This document shows positions 60,787 through 64,000 of a DNA stretch of 64,000 bases, in pieces. The stretch is from Mesostigma viride (lineage: Eukaryota; Streptophyta; Mesostigmatophyceae; Mesostigmatales; Mesostigmataceae). The position numbers were made by a program, and so were the translations under genes. The DNA lies in NCBI GenBank assembly GCA_009746045.1, contig RPFO01000034.1, positions 4,371,949-4,435,948 on the forward strand, written 5' to 3'. A model generated the notes under the pieces. The model ran no database searches. It was not told the origin of the DNA and worked only from the letters and a program-made list of their open reading frames with translations. Every line of letters begins with the position of its first letter. Positions within the stretch are counted from its first letter, which is position 1.

Positions 60787-61602
60787 ACGACTGTCCGACT
60801 GCCCGACTGCCCGACTGCCGACTGCCCGACTGCCCGACTGCCCGACTGCCCGACTGCCCGACTGCCCGACTGCCCGACTGCCCGACTGCCCGACTGCCCG
60901 ACTGCCCGACTGCCCGACTGCCCGACTGTCCGACTGCCCGACTGCCCGACTGCCCGACTGCCCGACTGCCCGACTGCCCGACTGTCCGACTGCCCGACTG
61001 CCCGACTGCCCGACTCCCGACTGCCCGACTGCCGACTGCCCGACTGCCGACTGCCCGACTCCGACTGCCCGACTGCCCGACTGCCCGACTGCCCGACTGC
61101 CCGACTGCCCGACTGCCCGACTGCCCGACTGCCCGACTGCCCGACTGCCCGACTGCCCGACTGCCCGACTGCCCGACTGCCCGACTGCCCGACTGCCCGA
61201 CTGCCCGACTGCCCGACTGCCCGACTGCCCGACTGCCGACTGCCCGACTGCCCGACTGCCCGACTGCCCGACTGCCCGACTGCCCGACTGCCCGACTGCC
61301 CGACTGCCCGACTGCCCGACTGCCCGACTGCCCGACTGCCCGACTGCCCGACTGCCCGACTGCCCGACTGCCCGACTGCCCGACTGCCCGACTGCCCGAC
61401 TGCCCGACTGCCCGACTGCCCGACTGCCCGACTGCCCGACTGCCCGACTGCCCGACTGCCGACTGCCCGACTGCCCGACTGCCCGACTCCCGACTGCCCG
61501 ACTGCCCGACTGCCCGACTGCCCGACTGCCCGACTGCCCGACTGTCCGACTGCCGACTGCCCGACTGCCCGACTGCCCAACTGCCCGACTGCCCGACTGC
61601 CA
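60787..61602. repeat. CCCGACTG octanucleotide repeat
   Basis: About 815 bp, roughly 100 units of CCCGACTG, with occasional loss of one C (CCGACTG) or TGTCCG variants. It directly follows the ACGC tract. Open frames on both strands are artefacts. Confidence 0.95.
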
Positions 61603-63660
61603 ACCTAACGAACTCCCTCTCACTGCGTCTCTCTCTGCTGGGCTTCCTTTTCCCTTTTTCTCCCCCGTTATTGTATTGTGGTTGTGCATGTGCATGTAAT
61701 GCCCATATGTACGCAATTAGAAAAAGAGATTCCTGAAGTTTTTCATCCATAGCTTGTCACGAATCATTGTTTGTGTGTGGTTGAGTCCAGGGTTCTAAAC
61801 TCAGTGCTTGTCTATTTGCTCTTAATGCAGGAGGTGGTGACCGAGCTTTCGGCATGAAGATTCCAAGACTACCCTCATATTGGAGCATTATCAGCTGGCA
61901 GCTGCAAATGCCCAAGGGCTGCAATGGATGGAGCTCTCGAGTTGAAGGGCCCATTATCATAAAGGCCTGCCTTCACGTTGGCCATGTTACACAGTCATGA
62001 ATGAATAAATTAATAAACACGTAGACAGCGTCAGCATATTTCCTGATGGAATGGGGAAGGGGGATGGGGACAGTCATAAGCTAGCCGCAGTGGTGCAGTA
62101 TCATGTGTCTTATATGCATACTGCTATAAAACTGGGCACCTTGAAAATTTTCCTCGTGGGCTAGCTAGGATCCATGCGACAACTGGATGATTGTGAGGTT
62201 CTTCAACATCTACCTGGTCAGTAATTTTGCAGGTGGCCGGCCAACACAAGGTATGCGTTGCTAACATTCAACACATGCATGCGTCTGCTGATTTAATAAT
62301 GCATACCGATGTTGGTTGACCTTGATAGCTAATTTATTGGCGGATCCACACGTCACGTTGCCGTAAGTAATAATCATAAGATGTCATGATTGACTGCGTC
62401 AACGAGCATACATCCCCATTGGAATGGTTGAGCAATGAGCCCCGACCAAATTATCAGTCAAACCTTAATTTGGGTTGAAAGAGCGTCAAACACATTCTTG
62501 ATTGTCCAAATTCTTACTATATGATCTGACGTGCATCCATCCTCACAATGCCAATGGCCGCTATCTCATGGATGACAGGAACATGTTTCCTGCTCTAAAA
62601 TTAAATTAAATAAATTATAGCATGCCTCGGTGGGGTGGGCATGTAGCACCTAGAGTGCTTTCCAGTCCCTGTAAGTTGCACAGTGGGAAAGGGGCAAAGA
62701 CACCTGCGTCCTCACTCATGCCCGAAGGCAGGCCACAGCTGCGTTCAACGCTCGTTGGACTATGGCAAACTGTGGGTGTGCTAAAGCTGAAATATGCGCG
62801 AGTATGCTGGTATGTTGGCTGCTCTAAGGACCGAGCCACTGATGGCCAGTGGTGGAATCATCTTGCACGTAGTCTAGCTAGCCAACCCCAACACTGTCCC
62901 AAGGTACCTAGCCACAAAGACCCCACTAGCTGCAGGCATGGGTGCCAACAAAGTGTGATTCGGCTAGGATCGGCTCCCAAACATGCGAGCCATACATGTG
63001 TGCTTTACATTTACGCACACACTGACAACCTCAGCCCAGGTCGATCCACGTTGGTTGACATTAGACAACGTATTGACGCTGTAATTACCAAATAAGCAAA
63101 AAAGCTCACCATGGGCTCAACAATTTTCAGGCACGGCATGTGCACGGCAGTTGCCTGCACCTATTTTACAATGCACGTCAGTGGTAAAAAGCTTGGTACT
63201 GTATTTCATTGATATTTGTAATGCCATCCTTGCCTGCATGTCCCAAGGGCTACTCAAAAAAAGAAGAAGCAGTATCAACGACAAGCTTTCTACTTTAGGA
63301 CACAAGGATCCCTATACAAACACTCATACAAGAACAAACCCAGCATTCAACAAACCCATCACCAAATGATACAGTGGTCAGTCACACTCTGCAACACTAA
63401 ACTTGAAGGATACAGCAACACTAGCAACCTACGCAAAATAAGCAAGATACTGTAACAGATACATGTGGTCCAGTTCCCAGATACGGGCTGACAGTTCCGC
63501 GAGGGCCGACAAGGTGTGCTACCAAGCTTTACGCAGAAAATCAGAGAAAGAAAGGCGCGCACGATGACCGCGTCCAGACGCATTTCCCGGTATATCTCTT
63601 CAAGGTCTACTTGGAAACTTGGTAGCGAGGTATGGAGAGGCAATGCATAAAAAGCTCGGA
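61603..63660. other. No confident gene
   Basis: The frame at 62622-63095 has no similarity that I recognise and no supporting signals. Confidence 0.35.
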
Positions 63661-63785
63661 AGCTAACGAGAGAAGGCAGGGTGGGGGGAAGAAGACAGGA
63701 CGGGACGTTGGAGGAACGCATGAGACGGAGGGAGGGAGCGAGCAAGGGAGGGAGGGAGGGAGAAAAAAACGAGAGAGGGAAAGAT
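63661..63785. repeat. Purine-rich GGGA tract
   Basis: The plus strand is almost all A and G, with GGGAGGGAGG units at about 63731-63762. It is a low-complexity, potential triplex-forming stretch. Confidence 0.7.
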
Positions 63786-63866
63786 TGCCAGACAAAAGAT
63801 CGATTCGAAGAGGAAACTAAGTGTGCCGACATTACTGCGAGTAGAGAAAGCAGAATTTTTATTGCT

Positions 63867-64000
63867 ATGGATCCCAGGGACGTCAAAGACTGTTTGTCTC
63901 CTACTTTAGACAAATTAGGGTCCGATGATTATACTTTAGAACAACCATGGCATTCTCGTCGCCCAACTTCCCGGCTGCGCAATCAGTTGCCAGGCAATAG
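63867..64000 (+). CDS. Short open frame running off the window
   Basis: From ATG at 63867 it reads MDPRDVKDCLSPTLDKLG, then SDDYTLEQPWHSRRPTS, and stays open to the end (44 codons). It could be the start of a gene or a Gag-like protein. There is no motif. Confidence 0.3.
   Translation, partial: MDPRDVKDCLSPTLDKLGSDDYTLEQPWHSRRPTSRLRNQLPGN

Noticed and set aside
62622-63095. A 157-codon ORF as a protein gene
   Set aside because: No recognisable motif, biased composition or neighbouring signal; a frame of this length can occur by chance.

Overview
The window looks like nuclear DNA from a eukaryote with a large, repeat-rich genome. The evidence is LTR retrotransposons, a hAT-type and a MULE-type DNA transposon, GT-AG introns and long microsatellites. 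A green-lineage alga or plant relative is my best guess, but nothing in the sequence fixes the species. I found no rRNA, complete tRNA, CRISPR or ordinary housekeeping gene. Almost everything recognisable is mobile DNA, much of it nested.

1-34.3 kb is a stack of nested insertions that target-site duplications (TSDs) resolve. The oldest layer is a minus-strand retrotransposon, Family A (gag from about 27954, pol down to about 1548). A plus-strand Family D element (RNase H tail and 3' LTR, 1-1547) interrupts its RT. Its gag is split by a Family B element (4598-26467, TSD CTAGC). That outer B copy is broken in gag by a second B copy (7315-16985, TSD GACAC). The second copy's 5' LTR carries a 2.3-kb TTAA-type DNA transposon (7751-10027). 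The outer B 3' UTR carries an unidentified 2.1-kb insert and a 2.07-kb non-autonomous LTR element (23267-25334, TSD TATAG). A nearly intact Family C element (28125-34321, minus, TSD CTTTC) lies in the Family A leader.

Families A-D are the main discovery candidate. Wherever the parts are present, the order is GAG-integrase-protease-RT-RNase H. Ty1/copia has GAG-PR-INT-RT-RH and Ty3/gypsy has GAG-PR-RT-RH-INT. In B, C and D the LTRs begin AGTT and end AACT instead of TG...CA, and in B and C 5-bp TSDs fix those ends. The protease has DT[Q/N/M]A instead of D[S/T]GA, and the RT has HGDD instead of YVDD. In B and C, gag and pol share a frame and are separated by a single UGA followed by C. B and C also share a polypurine tract just before AGTT.

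34.3-50.3 kb holds tandem repeats, LTRs of a TG...CA family (35881-36322; 48739-49180), a minisatellite, and a minus-strand copia-like element that kept gag but lost pol (41211-44328, TSD CCTTC). It also holds two large inverted structures. One is a 1247-bp element with three 78-bp palindromes and a palindromic interior (45630-46876, TSD GAAGC, again AGTT...AACT). The other is a fold-back duplication of a short LTR element (47380-49180).

50.3-64 kb holds a deleted hAT element with a BED-finger exon, a proline-rich two-exon fragment, and a MULE-type transposase with DDE residues and a SWIM finger. Upstream of the transposase is a long Ala-Pro repeat reading frame. Then come about 335 bp of ACGC repeats joined to about 815 bp of CCCGACTG repeats. 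The last 2.4 kb has no recognisable gene apart from a short open frame running off the end.
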